A stretch of 64,000 nucleotides of DNA, from positions 124,001 through 188,000 of the forward strand of contig SAJS01000003.1 in NCBI GenBank assembly GCA_004017535.1, given 5' to 3'. This stretch comes from Mesorhizobium sp. (GTDB lineage Bacteria > Pseudomonadota > Alphaproteobacteria > Rhizobiales > Rhizobiaceae). Shown here piece by piece: positions 9,711-17,458 of the stretch (its first letter is position 1; every line of letters begins with the position of its first letter). Under the pieces are notes generated by a model, which made no database searches, was not told the DNA's origin, and was given only the letters and a program-made list of their open reading frames with translations. The position numbers were made by a program, and so were the translations under genes.

Positions 9711-9731
9711 ATCTAATCGTTAGATATCTAA
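9711..9731. promoter_or_regulatory. Overlapping MarR-type operator palindromes
   Basis: Two interleaved inverted repeats share a half site: ATCTAATCGTTAGAT (9711-9725, 6-bp arms around TCG) and the perfect 12-bp palindrome TTAGATATCTAA (9720-9731). They lie between marR and the membrane protein gene, where a MarR dimer or pair of dimers could repress both directions. The binding role is inferred. Confidence 0.62.
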
Positions 9732-9796
9732 CTTTGTCTTATTAATGGCATCGCGACGTGGCAGCGACGTGCGGCGGGCGGCAGAGAGGAATGGTC

Positions 9797-10204
9797 ATGC
9801 AATATGTCTATATCGTCGTCATCGGTCTGCACGTCATGGCCGGCGTGTTCTGGGCCGGCACGACCATTGCGGTCGCCCGCGATCCGGAGATCAAGGCGGA
9901 GCGCTTCATCCGGCCACAACTCGGCGCCTCCGGCCTCGTGTTCCTGACCGGCTTGCTGCTCTGGTATTTCTTCCATGAGGGCGCATTCGGCCCGATGGAG
10001 AAGGCGCTGGCGCTCGGCATCTTGACGGCGCTGATCGCCGCCGGCGTGCAGGGCGCGCTCGTCGCCTCCGCCAGCCGGCAACTGGCTGGCGCCGACCAGG
10101 CGACGCAGATCCGACTGCGGGCGAAAATGACCAGAGGCGAACGCATCGCCGGCGGGCTGCTGGTCATCACGGTGTTTTGCATGGCGACCGCCAAGCTTTT
10201 CTGA
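9797..10204 (+). CDS. Small integral membrane protein, probably MarR-controlled
   Basis: 135-residue hydrophobic protein with about four predicted membrane segments: YVYIVVIGLHVMAGVFWAG, ASGLVFLTGLLLWYFF, ALALGILTALIAAGVQGAL and GGLLVITVFCMATAKLF. The ATG at 9797 is preferred over 9791 because the AGAGGA ribosome site has proper spacing only for it. The pattern of early His and Trp in helix 1 resembles CopD-like or other small redox/heme membrane families, but I do not recognise it firmly. It is divergent from marR across the operator at 9711-9731, suggesting ligand-inducible expression. Confidence 0.75.
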   Translation: MQYVYIVVIGLHVMAGVFWAGTTIAVARDPEIKAERFIRPQLGASGLVFLTGLLLWYFFHEGAFGPMEKALALGILTALIAAGVQGALVASASRQLAGADQATQIRLRAKMTRGERIAGGLLVITVFCMATAKLF

Positions 10205-10236
10205 AATCGCACGGCCGGCGAAACCGACCGGGCGCG

Positions 10237-10291
10237 GCGCGCAACGGACCAGAGCGGCAGGTGGCTCTCCTTGCAAAGGTCCGTTGCGCGC
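10237..10291. terminator. 14-bp perfect inverted repeat between convergent genes
   Basis: GCGCGCAACGGACC (10237-10250) pairs perfectly with GGTCCGTTGCGCGC (10278-10291). The 27-nt loop contains a further stem (AGAGC/GCTCT). It lies between the ends of the convergent membrane-protein and ABC ATPase genes, so a two-way transcription stop is likely. There is no T-run, so a REP-like repeat is an alternative. Confidence 0.5.
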
Positions 10292-10326
10292 TACAAGCCG
10301 GCTGACGGGGCGGCAAGAGCAGGCGC

Positions 10327-11109
10327 CTAAGCCATTTCGGGGCGCCTGGAGGCCTCGCGAATGGCCTTGTGGACATTGCGCTGCAGGTCCATGAAGGCGG
10401 CGCTCTCCATGACCTCCTCGCGGCGCGGGCGCTCGATGTCGACGTCAAAAGTCCGCATGATGCGCCCGGGGCCGATCCCCATCACGACAATGCGGTCCGA
10501 CAGATAGACGGCCTCTTCGACGTCATGGGTGACGAAGAGCACGGTCAGCCTGTGCTCCTCCCAGATCTGGGTGAGCAGCTCCTGCATCTGATGCCTAGTC
10601 AGGGCGTCGAGCGCACCGAAGGGCTCATCCATCAAGAGCATCTTGGGACGGTAGGAAAGCGCGCGCGCAATGGCGACGCGCTGCTTCATGCCGCCCGAAA
10701 GTTCGGATGGATAGAGATTGGCCGAGCGCGGGAGCTTGACGAGGTCGAGATGCTCAAGCGCGATCCTGCGGCAGGTGGCGCGGTCATGACCGGCAGCCTT
10801 GAGGGCGAACTCGATATTCTGCTGCGCCGTCAGCCAGGGCAGCAGCGTGTAGGACTGGAAGACGACGCCGCGATCGAGACCTGGCTTCAGGATCGGCGAC
10901 CCGTCGATGTCAAGGTCGCCCGAGTCGAAATCCTGCAGCCCGGCGACGATCGACAGCAGCGTGCTCTTGCCGCAGCCCGACGTGCCTACCAGCGACACGA
11001 ACTCGTTGTCGGCAAGATCGAGGTTGATGTCGCGCAGCACTTCGGTGCGTCGCGCTCCGGTGCCGAAACTCTTGTGGAGGCCCTTGATCCGCAGTTTGGG
11101 GGAATTCAT
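10327..11109 (-). CDS. ABC transporter ATP-binding protein, nitrate/sulfonate/taurine type
   Basis: 260-residue ATPase of an SsuB/TauB-type importer. It shows Walker A SLVGTSGCGKST, Q-loop GVVFQSYTLLPWL, signature LSGGMKQRVAIARAL, Walker [16 protein letters not shown] and switch His in LFVTHDVEEA. It is the third gene of the unit SBP - permease - ATPase, all on the minus strand with gaps under 15 bp. The unit is preceded by a promoter with a copy of the 20-bp repeat also found before the neighbouring dehydrogenase genes. The substrate is not fixed by sequence; the context suggests a sulfonated diol or similar compound. Confidence 0.92.
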   Translation of the reverse strand: MNSPKLRIKGLHKSFGTGARRTEVLRDINLDLADNEFVSLVGTSGCGKSTLLSIVAGLQDFDSGDLDIDGSPILKPGLDRGVVFQSYTLLPWLTAQQNIEFALKAAGHDRATCRRIALEHLDLVKLPRSANLYPSELSGGMKQRVAIARALSYRPKMLLMDEPFGALDALTRHQMQELLTQIWEEHRLTVLFVTHDVEEAVYLSDRIVVMGIGPGRIMRTFDVDIERPRREEVMESAAFMDLQRNVHKAIREASRRPEMA

Positions 11110-11122
11110 CGGCCGGACCTCG

Positions 11123-12001
11123 TCATGAACGGCTGTCCTGGCGGAACAGCACCTTACCCAGCGCCTTCATGACCTGGTCGGTGATCAGGCCGAGAATGCC
11201 GAGCAGAAGGATGTAGCCGATGATGGTGTTGGTCTGGAAATAGCGCTGCGAGACGGTGATGCGATAGCCCAGGCCGGACGTCGCGGCGACGAGCTCGGCC
11301 AGCACCAGCCAAGTCCAGGCCCAGCCCAGGCTGATGCGCAGCGTATCCCAGATGCCCGGCAAGGCGCTGGGCACCACGATGCGCGTCAGGATCTTGCGGT
11401 CCGGCAGGCCGAGCGTCCGGCCGAGACCGACGAAGTCGGCCGGCACGCGCTTGACGTTGTCCATGATCATCAGCACCTGCTGGAAGAAGGTGCCGATGAA
11501 GATGATCAGGAATTTCTGGACGTCGCTCGTGCCCGCCCACAGGATGGAGAGCGGCACGAAGGCAACGACCGGCATATAGCGGATGAAATCGACCAGCGGC
11601 TCGATGGCCGCTTCCCATGTCCGGAAGCTGCCGATCAGCACGCCGATCGGAATGGCGAGCACCGAGGCGATGAGAAAGCCGACCGAAATACGGTAGATCG
11701 AGGCCTCGAGATCGGTGAGCAGGGTGCCGTCGGCCCAGAGCTTGCCGAGTTGCGTCGCCACGCTGGCGGGCGACGGCAGGAAGATCGGCTTGACCAGGTC
11801 GAGCCCCGTCGCCGCCCACCAGGCGAGGCCGAGACCGGCAAAGACGGCCACGGCGATGATGAGGAAGCGGGAGCGCGCGATGGGCGCGCCGATCCCGGAG
11901 GAGCGGCGACGGCGCATCGCCTGCCTGGCGGCAGTTCCCGTCGCCGGGCCAGGCGGTCTCGTTTTGCCGGCAGGCTCGTCGGACATCTCGGCGGCCGCCA
12001 C
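11123..12001 (-). CDS. ABC transporter permease, SsuC/TauC type
   Basis: 292-residue inner-membrane permease with about six helices (for example FLIIAVAVFAGLGLAWWAA and VGFLIASVLAIPIGVLIGS). The inner coupling loop is of the type EAA---G (LGLPDRKILTRIVVPSALPG). It has a cytosolic N-terminal extension rich in Pro/Arg. The first start in frame is a GTG at 12001; an ATG at 11986 (MSDEPAGK) is equally plausible. It lies 8 bp after the substrate-binding gene and 13 bp before the ATPase. Confidence 0.92.
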   Translation of the reverse strand: MAAAEMSDEPAGKTRPPGPATGTAARQAMRRRRSSGIGAPIARSRFLIIAVAVFAGLGLAWWAATGLDLVKPIFLPSPASVATQLGKLWADGTLLTDLEASIYRISVGFLIASVLAIPIGVLIGSFRTWEAAIEPLVDFIRYMPVVAFVPLSILWAGTSDVQKFLIIFIGTFFQQVLMIMDNVKRVPADFVGLGRTLGLPDRKILTRIVVPSALPGIWDTLRISLGWAWTWLVLAELVAATSGLGYRITVSQRYFQTNTIIGYILLLGILGLITDQVMKALGKVLFRQDSRS

Positions 12002-12009
12002 GACCCAGC

Positions 12010-13014
12010 CTACTGCGCGGCCTTGACGAAGGCCGGATCGATCATCTGCTCCGGCGTCACGTCGGCCTGAAGCAGCCCGGCATTCTTGGCGGCGGCCTCG
12101 ACGTCGGCGAATGTCTTGGTGGAAAAGTCACCCGTCAGCGCGCCCTTGTTCTCGGCAAGCGAATAGTAGCGCACGCCATCGAAGGCGGTGTTGAGGTCCT
12201 CGACGCTCGAGCCAACCGCCTTGGAGATGATGGCGCGGCCGCCGGGCGTGTCGGCATTGTAGTCCTTGAGAGCCGCATCCCACGCCTTGATCATGGCCAG
12301 CACCTGGCCGGGCCGCGACTTGATCACCTCGTCGCGCACCACCAGCACATCGCTGATCAGGCCGGGATCCTCGCCGGCAGTGAAGAGAAGCTTGACGTCC
12401 TTGTTCTGCGCCCTGGCCGTGGTGAGGTAGGGCTCGTAGGTGACAGCGACCGGGACGCGGCCGGCGATCAGCGCGCTGCCGGCATCCGCCGCCGGCATCG
12501 GCACCGGCTGGACGTCGGCGATCGACATGCCGTTCTTGGCCAGCGCGTATTTCAGCAGGATGTCGCTGGTCGTGCCTTCCTCGAAGGCGACCTGCTTGCC
12601 CTTGAGATCAGCGACAGAGTTGACGTCCTTGCCGGCGATCATGGCGTCGGCCGTCATCGAGACGTCGAGCAGCAGCACGATCTTGACCGGCAGGCCGGCC
12701 GCAACCATGCCCATGGCGGTGTGGGTGGCGATGTTCGCCGCATCGAGCTGGCCGCTGGCCAGGGCGGCGTTGATGTCCTTGTCCTCGGTGAAGTTGACGA
12801 TCTGGACGTCCGACAGACCGCTCGCCTTGAATAGGCCCTTGGCTTCGGCGACATGCCACTGGCCGTAGCCCAGCCACGGCTCAATGCCGATCTTGAACGA
12901 TCCGGCCTCGGGCGTCGCGGGAATGGCCGTATCGGCAGCGTGGGCCAGCGGGGCGAAGCCGATGGTCGCCGCTATCACGAGCGCACGGAATTGTCCTGTG
13001 AGGTTACGCATCAT
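12010..13014 (-). CDS. Periplasmic substrate-binding protein of sulfonate/nitrate-type ABC importer
   Basis: 334-residue exported NMT1/SsuA-like binding protein. The signal peptide MMRNLTGQFRALVIAATIGF ends near APLAHAADT. The family body starts FKIGIEPWLGYGQWHVAEAK and has FTEDKDINAALASGQLDAAN and VAVTYEPYLTTARAQ. The start at 13014 follows AAGGGGAACAAAG; a longer frame to 13053 lacks a ribosome site. It is the first gene of its operon, 60 kb-scale distinct from the second sulfonate importer at the right of this window. A sigma70-like promoter at 13141-13169 and a 20-bp operator candidate at 13176-13195 lie upstream. Confidence 0.9.
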   Translation of the reverse strand: MMRNLTGQFRALVIAATIGFAPLAHAADTAIPATPEAGSFKIGIEPWLGYGQWHVAEAKGLFKASGLSDVQIVNFTEDKDINAALASGQLDAANIATHTAMGMVAAGLPVKIVLLLDVSMTADAMIAGKDVNSVADLKGKQVAFEEGTTSDILLKYALAKNGMSIADVQPVPMPAADAGSALIAGRVPVAVTYEPYLTTARAQNKDVKLLFTAGEDPGLISDVLVVRDEVIKSRPGQVLAMIKAWDAALKDYNADTPGGRAIISKAVGSSVEDLNTAFDGVRYYSLAENKGALTGDFSTKTFADVEAAAKNAGLLQADVTPEQMIDPAFVKAAQ

Positions 13015-13140
13015 CTTTGTTCCCCTTGATGATCCAGAGCGCTTTTGAACCAAACTTCCCGTCCGGTGAGAATGCGGGTTCTGCTTCTTGCGGCACTGTG
13101 CCTCGGCGTCTTACCTGCCACGTCGACGGGAGTGAAACGA

Positions 13141-13169
13141 TATTCAACGTCGGCGATGATGGATGTCAA
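13141..13169 (-). promoter_or_regulatory. Sigma70-like promoter of the ABC importer operon
   Basis: Reading the minus strand, a consensus -35 TTGACA (13164-13169) is followed after exactly 17 bp by TGAATA (13141-13146). It lies about 125 bp upstream of the binding-protein start. The 20-bp GntR-type repeat at 13176-13195 ends 6 bp upstream of the -35. Confidence 0.5.
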
Positions 13170-13175
13170 GGCTAA

Positions 13176-13195
13176 AATACATACATGCATATACA
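13176..13195 (-). promoter_or_regulatory. GntR operator candidate, copy A (ABC importer)
   Basis: AATACATACATGCATATACA, one of three near-identical 20-bp elements in this locus (with 16441-16460 and 17349-17368). Reading all three in one orientation gives the consensus TATACATACAWGYATATACW. It lies just upstream of the -35 of the importer promoter and after the 3' end of gntR. Confidence 0.7.
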
Positions 13196-13294
13196 AGCTG
13201 GAGAGGCTGGTTTCCGTGCTGTTGGCAGCATTAGGACGGGCCGATCCCTGCCCGGTCATGACCGGCGCCGGAGGCATGAACAATTCGACCCGCC

Positions 13295-14026
13295 TCACGT
13301 CTTGCGCGACGGAGAATAGCGGCTGCCCAGCGAGTAGCGGCTGCCGACATAGGTCAGCTTGCTGATGGTGGCGACGACCGCGCCGGTCCATGTCCGGCGA
13401 TGCAGGAGCAGGCAGCAGGCGCCGACGTCGATGGCGAGGTGCCGCGCCTTCTCGGCATCGGCCGGGACAGCGGAAATGATGTGTTCGACCTCGGTCACCG
13501 GCGTCCTCTGCATCAGGTAATCATAGGTCGCCGTCTTGGAGAAATCCTGCTTGTCGTAGTCGGGTATCAGGATCGGATTGACGAAGCGCTCTTCCAGCTG
13601 CACGGGCAGGTCGTTCTCGAAATTGACGACCACCGAATGATAGATCGCGGCGCGCTTGGCGAATTCGAAGGAAAGCGATAGCTCCTTGGTCGGCGTGATC
13701 TTTTCGAGGACGAGAACCTCGGAGCGATGCCTGTTGCCGCGCGCAACGATCTCGGCCGCGATGTTGTTGATCTCGATCAGCGTCGATTGTGGCTTTGGCG
13801 GCGCTATGAATGTCCCCACGCCCTGCAGCCGGATCAGGAAGCCGGCCGAGGTCAATTCCCGCAAGGCGCGATGGACGGTCATGCGCGACACGCCGAGCGC
13901 CGCCACGAATTCATTCTCGGACGGCAGCTTGCTGTCCTTGCTCCACTTGCCGGTTCCGATGTTGCTCAGAATGTAGTCCTTGACCTTCTCGTAGAGGGGG
14001 CTGGCCGTATCGGGCAAAGCACTCAT
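13295..14026 (-). CDS. GntR-family (HutC subfamily) transcriptional regulator
   Basis: 243-residue regulator. The N-terminal winged helix shows LPSENEFVAALGVSRMTVHR, followed by the wing FLIRLQGVGTFIAPP. The C-terminal UTRA ligand domain begins near EIVARGNRHRSEVL and includes AIYHSVVVNFENDLPVQLEE, VNPILIPDYDKQDF and CCLLLHRRTW. Near its end GSRYSLGSRYSPS looks like a small internal duplication. The start follows AAAGGA. It is the third gene after hisD-like and zinc dehydrogenase on the same strand (31 bp after the latter). Being inside the operon that carries one of the three repeats, it probably controls its own synthesis, the SDR gene and the importer in response to the pathway substrate. 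Confidence 0.9.
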   Translation of the reverse strand: MSALPDTASPLYEKVKDYILSNIGTGKWSKDSKLPSENEFVAALGVSRMTVHRALRELTSAGFLIRLQGVGTFIAPPKPQSTLIEINNIAAEIVARGNRHRSEVLVLEKITPTKELSLSFEFAKRAAIYHSVVVNFENDLPVQLEERFVNPILIPDYDKQDFSKTATYDYLMQRTPVTEVEHIISAVPADAEKARHLAIDVGACCLLLHRRTWTGAVVATISKLTYVGSRYSLGSRYSPSRKT

Positions 14027-14057
14027 TTCAAAAGTCCTTTCCGGCGAACATCGGAAA

Positions 14058-15080
14058 TCAGGTGCCGGCCGGCTGCCGCAGCCGGATAATGGTTTTCAAG
14101 CCATCGCCCTGCCCCGCCAGCAGACGCTCATAAGCGGCGGGAATGTCGTCCAGGCCGATCTCGCGATCGATCAGGCTGATCAGCGGTCCGGACAGCTCCG
14201 CCAACATCCCGATGGCGTCGGGCAGCTCGTCGGCAAAGGCGTGGCAGCCCAGCAGACCGATCTCGCGCTCGACCAACACGTTGGGGTCGATGTCGAGGCG
14301 GCCGTGGAAAATGCCGACCAGCGCCACGGTGGCGCCGGAGCCCAGAACACCCAGCAACTGGTTGAGCGCGGCGATGCTGCCGGTCGCCTCGACGGCGGCA
14401 AGCAGAGGCGCATCGGCCGTCGCTACGGCAATGGCCTCGCGGTCGAGATCGACGATGGTGGCGCCGGTCACCCGGGCGACGCGCTCGCAGCGCGCTTTGT
14501 TGCGGTCGGCGATCAGTACCCTGCCCGAGAACGTCCGCGATAGGAGCAGCGCCGTCAGGCCGCCGATGGTGCCGCAGCCGACGACAAGCACCGAACCCGC
14601 GGTCTTCGGCAGGCGCCGCACAGCATGCAGCGCGACGGCGAGCGGCTCGGCCATGGCCGCCACTCTTTCGTCCAGCGCGGCGTCGATGACATGCAGCAGG
14701 CGCGCCGGCAGCACCGTCTCCTCGGCAAAGCCGCCGTCGCATACTTCGCCGACGAAGCCGAGCGAGGCGCACAGATGCCGCCTGCCCGCGCGGCATTGCG
14801 CACATTCTCCGCACCAGAAACGGGAATCGGCGACGACCCTGTCGCCCACGGCGATGGTGTCGACGCCCGCGCCGACCGCAACCACCGTGCCGGTGAACTC
14901 ATGGCCGGCCGTCGACGGCGCGCGGCTTATCCATTGTCCGGTGCGGAAATTGTGGAGGTCGGAACCGCAGATGCCGGCGGCGTCGACATTGAGCTTCACC
15001 CAGCCCGGCTCGGGGGTCCCTGGCGCGGCGATATCCTCGACGCGCAGGTCGCCGGGTCCATGGAGTCTGGCGGCCTTCAT
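14058..15080 (-). CDS. Zinc-dependent alcohol dehydrogenase, HpsP-like by context
   Basis: 340-residue medium-chain dehydrogenase. The catalytic zinc region is DAAGICGSDLHNFR with GHEFTGTVVAVGAG. The structural-zinc cysteines are FWCGECAQCRAGRRHLC, and the nucleotide turn is VVGCGTIGGLTALLL. It follows the HisD-like gene by 12 bp. Zinc-dehydrogenase, HisD-like and SDR genes together match the three dehydrogenase families (HpsP, HpsN, HpsO) described for sulfopropanediol oxidation, in which two 2-dehydrogenases interconvert the enantiomers. The assignment here is from context; a polyol dehydrogenase for an unsulfonated substrate remains possible. Confidence 0.85.
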   Translation of the reverse strand: MKAARLHGPGDLRVEDIAAPGTPEPGWVKLNVDAAGICGSDLHNFRTGQWISRAPSTAGHEFTGTVVAVGAGVDTIAVGDRVVADSRFWCGECAQCRAGRRHLCASLGFVGEVCDGGFAEETVLPARLLHVIDAALDERVAAMAEPLAVALHAVRRLPKTAGSVLVVGCGTIGGLTALLLSRTFSGRVLIADRNKARCERVARVTGATIVDLDREAIAVATADAPLLAAVEATGSIAALNQLLGVLGSGATVALVGIFHGRLDIDPNVLVEREIGLLGCHAFADELPDAIGMLAELSGPLISLIDREIGLDDIPAAYERLLAGQGDGLKTIIRLRQPAGT

Positions 15081-15092
15081 CGCGACGGTCCG

Positions 15093-16415
15093 TCAGGCAT
15101 CGAGGTAGCGGTCGCGGATTTCCGAGACCGCGTTCTCATGCGAACTGAAGCCCTCATAGCGGGCTAGCCTGCGGGCATGGCCGGCAAGCTCCGGATAGGC
15201 GGCCGAGGTCACATAACCGACGGATGAGCGCTTGAGGAAATCCGTCACCGAAAGCGGCCCGTAGGTGCGTGCCCAGCGGCTGGTCGGCAGCACCGCATTC
15301 GGCCCGAGGACGAAATTGGCTAATGTCACCGGCGTGTGCGGCCCCATGAGGATCTCGGCCGCCTCGGTGATGTGGCCGAGATGCGCGAACGGCTCCCTGG
15401 ACAGGATCTCGAGATGCTCTGGCGCATAGTCGTTGATGAAGCGATAGCTATCCTCCAGCGAGGCGGTCAGCACGATGCCGCCGCGCTTGCCGGTCAGCAC
15501 CGCGCGCGAGAACTCGACCCGCTGCTCGGTCATACGGGACCAATGGTCGGGAAGTGCTGCCAGGGCAGCGTCGGCGACCTTGCGGCTGTGCGTGACGAGA
15601 TAGGCGGAGGAATCCGGTCCATGCTCGGCCTCGATCAGAAGGTCGAGCGCGGCGAGGCCGCCGTCAACGCTGTCATCGGCGAAGATGATCGCTTCCGACG
15701 GGCCAGCCGGAAGGCCGGTGTCGATGATCGAGGACAGCAGGCTCTTGGCTGCAACCACCCAGGGGCTGCCCGGGCCGACGATCTTGAGCGCGGGCTTCAC
15801 CGTCTCGGTGCCGTAGGCGACAGCCGCGACCGCATGCGCGCCGCCGCATTTGTAGACGGTCTCGACCCCGGCGAGCCGGGCGGCGACCAGGGTCGCGGCA
15901 TCGACGGAACCGTCCGCGGTCGGCGGCGTCACGATGGCGATCTGCGGCACGCCGGCGATGACGGCCGGAACCGAGGTCATCATCGTCACCGACGGAAAGG
16001 CGCCCTTGCCGCGCGGGACGTAGAGCGCGACCGAGCCGATCGGCGTGTAGCGGTCGCCGGCATAGGCGCCGGGGCGGACTTCCTTGAGCCACATCGTCTC
16101 GGGACGCTGCTCCTCATGGAAATGCCTGATGTTAGCGATGCCGAAGCGGATGCTGTCGACGACATCCTTGTCGACCTTGCCGAAGGCAGCGTCGAACTCC
16201 GCTTCCGAAACCTTCAGATTGCCCGCGGCCACATCGGCCTTGTCCAGATCCCTGACGAAGCGGAGCAGGGCCGCGTCGCCTTCTGTCCTGACCGCCTCGA
16301 GGATCGGGCGCACCTTCTCGACAAACACCGAGAGGTCGGCTTCGGCGCGCTTCAGCAGGCTCGCCCGCTGTTCGGCGCTGGCGGATGAGAGGTCGTGGAA
16401 GCTGATGTCGGACAT
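15093..16415 (-). CDS. HisD-like dehydrogenase, probably sulfopropanediol 3-dehydrogenase (HpsN-like)
   Basis: 440-residue member of the histidinol dehydrogenase family, a zinc enzyme oxidising a primary alcohol to an acid through two NAD+ steps. Family motifs are present: PAGPSEAIIFADD and the catalytic Glu-His of YAPEHLEIL. However, positions that serve metal or histidinol binding in true HisD differ: the Gln of QAEH is Glu (IEAEHGPDSS), the GDY aspartate is Asn (LANFVLGPN), and the following GPNH histidine is Ala (GPNAVLPTS). The C-terminal metal His is kept in FSSHENAV. Together with the GntR gene, the sulfonate-type importer and two other dehydrogenases, this argues for catabolic oxidation such as sulfopropanediol to sulfolactate, not histidine synthesis. 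The start follows GAGGAG. Confidence 0.8.
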   Translation of the reverse strand: MSDISFHDLSSASAEQRASLLKRAEADLSVFVEKVRPILEAVRTEGDAALLRFVRDLDKADVAAGNLKVSEAEFDAAFGKVDKDVVDSIRFGIANIRHFHEEQRPETMWLKEVRPGAYAGDRYTPIGSVALYVPRGKGAFPSVTMMTSVPAVIAGVPQIAIVTPPTADGSVDAATLVAARLAGVETVYKCGGAHAVAAVAYGTETVKPALKIVGPGSPWVVAAKSLLSSIIDTGLPAGPSEAIIFADDSVDGGLAALDLLIEAEHGPDSSAYLVTHSRKVADAALAALPDHWSRMTEQRVEFSRAVLTGKRGGIVLTASLEDSYRFINDYAPEHLEILSREPFAHLGHITEAAEILMGPHTPVTLANFVLGPNAVLPTSRWARTYGPLSVTDFLKRSSVGYVTSAAYPELAGHARRLARYEGFSSHENAVSEIRDRYLDA

Positions 16416-16440
16416 GGCTGCTCCTCAGAAACGCGGGAAA

Positions 16441-16460
16441 AGTATATACATGTATGTATA
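16441..16460 (-). promoter_or_regulatory. GntR operator candidate, copy B (hisD-like operon)
   Basis: Reads AGTATATACATGTATGTATA on the plus strand; its reverse complement matches the other two copies. It is close to a perfect palindrome centred on ACATGT. It ends 25 bp before the hisD-like start codon, where bound protein would block transcription or cover the start site. This is typical placement for a repressor. Confidence 0.72.
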
Positions 16461-16515
16461 ATGCCCGCCAGCATTTTTCTGCGGCCTCCGGGTCGGTCGG
16501 TCACGGCAAACCGCA

Positions 16516-17289
16516 TCAGATCGAGGCAAGAAAGCCGCCATCCACCGGAAAGCACTGACCCGTGATGTAGGACGAGGCGTCCGAGGCCAGGAACACCGCG
16601 ATGCCGTGCAGGTCCGAAAGGTCGCCGAAGCGATGCTGCGGGATCTTGGCGAGCATCGATTGCTGCCACGCCTCGTCGGCGTAGAACACCTCGGTCATCG
16701 CCGTCCTGAAATAGCCGGGAGCAATCGCATTGACCCGGATCCCGAGGCCCGCCCACTCCGCCGCCAGCGCCCGCGTCATGCCGAGCAGGCCCGACTTCGA
16801 CGAGCCGTAGGGCACGGCCGTGGGGATGCCGACCTCGGAGGTCAGCGAGCACAGATTGATGATGGCGCCGGGCCGCCCCCCATCGCGCATGTGGCGGGCG
16901 GCGGCCTGGGCGCAGAAGAAGGCGCCCTTGAGGTTGGTGTCGACAATCCTGTCCCAGAGCGCTTCATCGACATCGAGCGAAGGCCTGACCTCTTCCATGC
17001 CGGCATTGTTGACCAGGATATCGAGACCCCCGAGCAGGCCGGCGGCCTCGGCGGTCGCGGCGCGGCAACGGGCGACGTCGGTGACGTCAAGGGCAATGGC
17101 ATGGGCAACCCCGCCGGCGGCCCGGATCGCCGCCGTGGTCTCCTGCAGCGAAGCAAGGCCGCGCGCCGTGACGGCGACCGCGGCGCCGGCCGCGCTCAGC
17201 GCCTCGGCGATGCCGCGCCCGATGCCGCGGCTCGCGCCGGTGACGAGCGCCTTCCTGCCCGACAGGTCGAAGAGGGAAGCATTGCGCAT
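16516..17289 (-). CDS. Short-chain dehydrogenase/reductase, HpsO-like by context
   Basis: 257-residue classical SDR. The NAD-binding motif TGASRGIGRGIAEAL is near residue 17. NNAG is in LVNNAGMEEVRP, and the catalytic Ser-Tyr-Lys triad is in NLCSLTSEVG and YGSSKSGLLGMT. The C-terminal SSYITGQCFPVDGGFLAS is typical. The open frame reaches 17385, but the ATG at 17289 follows a strong AAGGAGGA. It is transcribed alone or ahead of the hisD-like operon, each preceded by a copy of the 20-bp repeat. Proposed role: oxidation of one enantiomer of the sulfonated diol at C2, inferred from gene company. Confidence 0.85.
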   Translation of the reverse strand: MRNASLFDLSGRKALVTGASRGIGRGIAEALSAAGAAVAVTARGLASLQETTAAIRAAGGVAHAIALDVTDVARCRAATAEAAGLLGGLDILVNNAGMEEVRPSLDVDEALWDRIVDTNLKGAFFCAQAAARHMRDGGRPGAIINLCSLTSEVGIPTAVPYGSSKSGLLGMTRALAAEWAGLGIRVNAIAPGYFRTAMTEVFYADEAWQQSMLAKIPQHRFGDLSDLHGIAVFLASDASSYITGQCFPVDGGFLASI

Positions 17290-17348
17290 GTCGATCCTCC
17301 TTGGCCTTGCCGGCCTGCCCTCGCCCGCGAGACTAACCGATCCTTGGT

Positions 17349-17368
17349 TATACATACAAGCATATACA
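17349..17368 (-). promoter_or_regulatory. GntR operator candidate, copy C (SDR gene)
   Basis: TATACATACAAGCATATACA, 60 bp upstream of the SDR start codon. It differs from copy A at three of 20 positions. It links the SDR gene to the same regulator as the dehydrogenase operon and the importer. Confidence 0.7.
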
Positions 17369-17458
17369 ATGACTTTGGAAGCCACGCGCTACCCGCAACC
17401 AATACCGCAAGCCGTACGGCGTTTCCCGCCGCCGCGATTTCGCGCGGCGACCTGTCCC

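Noticed and set aside
15093-16415. Reading the HisD-like gene as biosynthetic hisD
   Set aside because: Key binding residues differ, no other histidine gene is near, and it sits in a GntR-linked dehydrogenase/importer locus.
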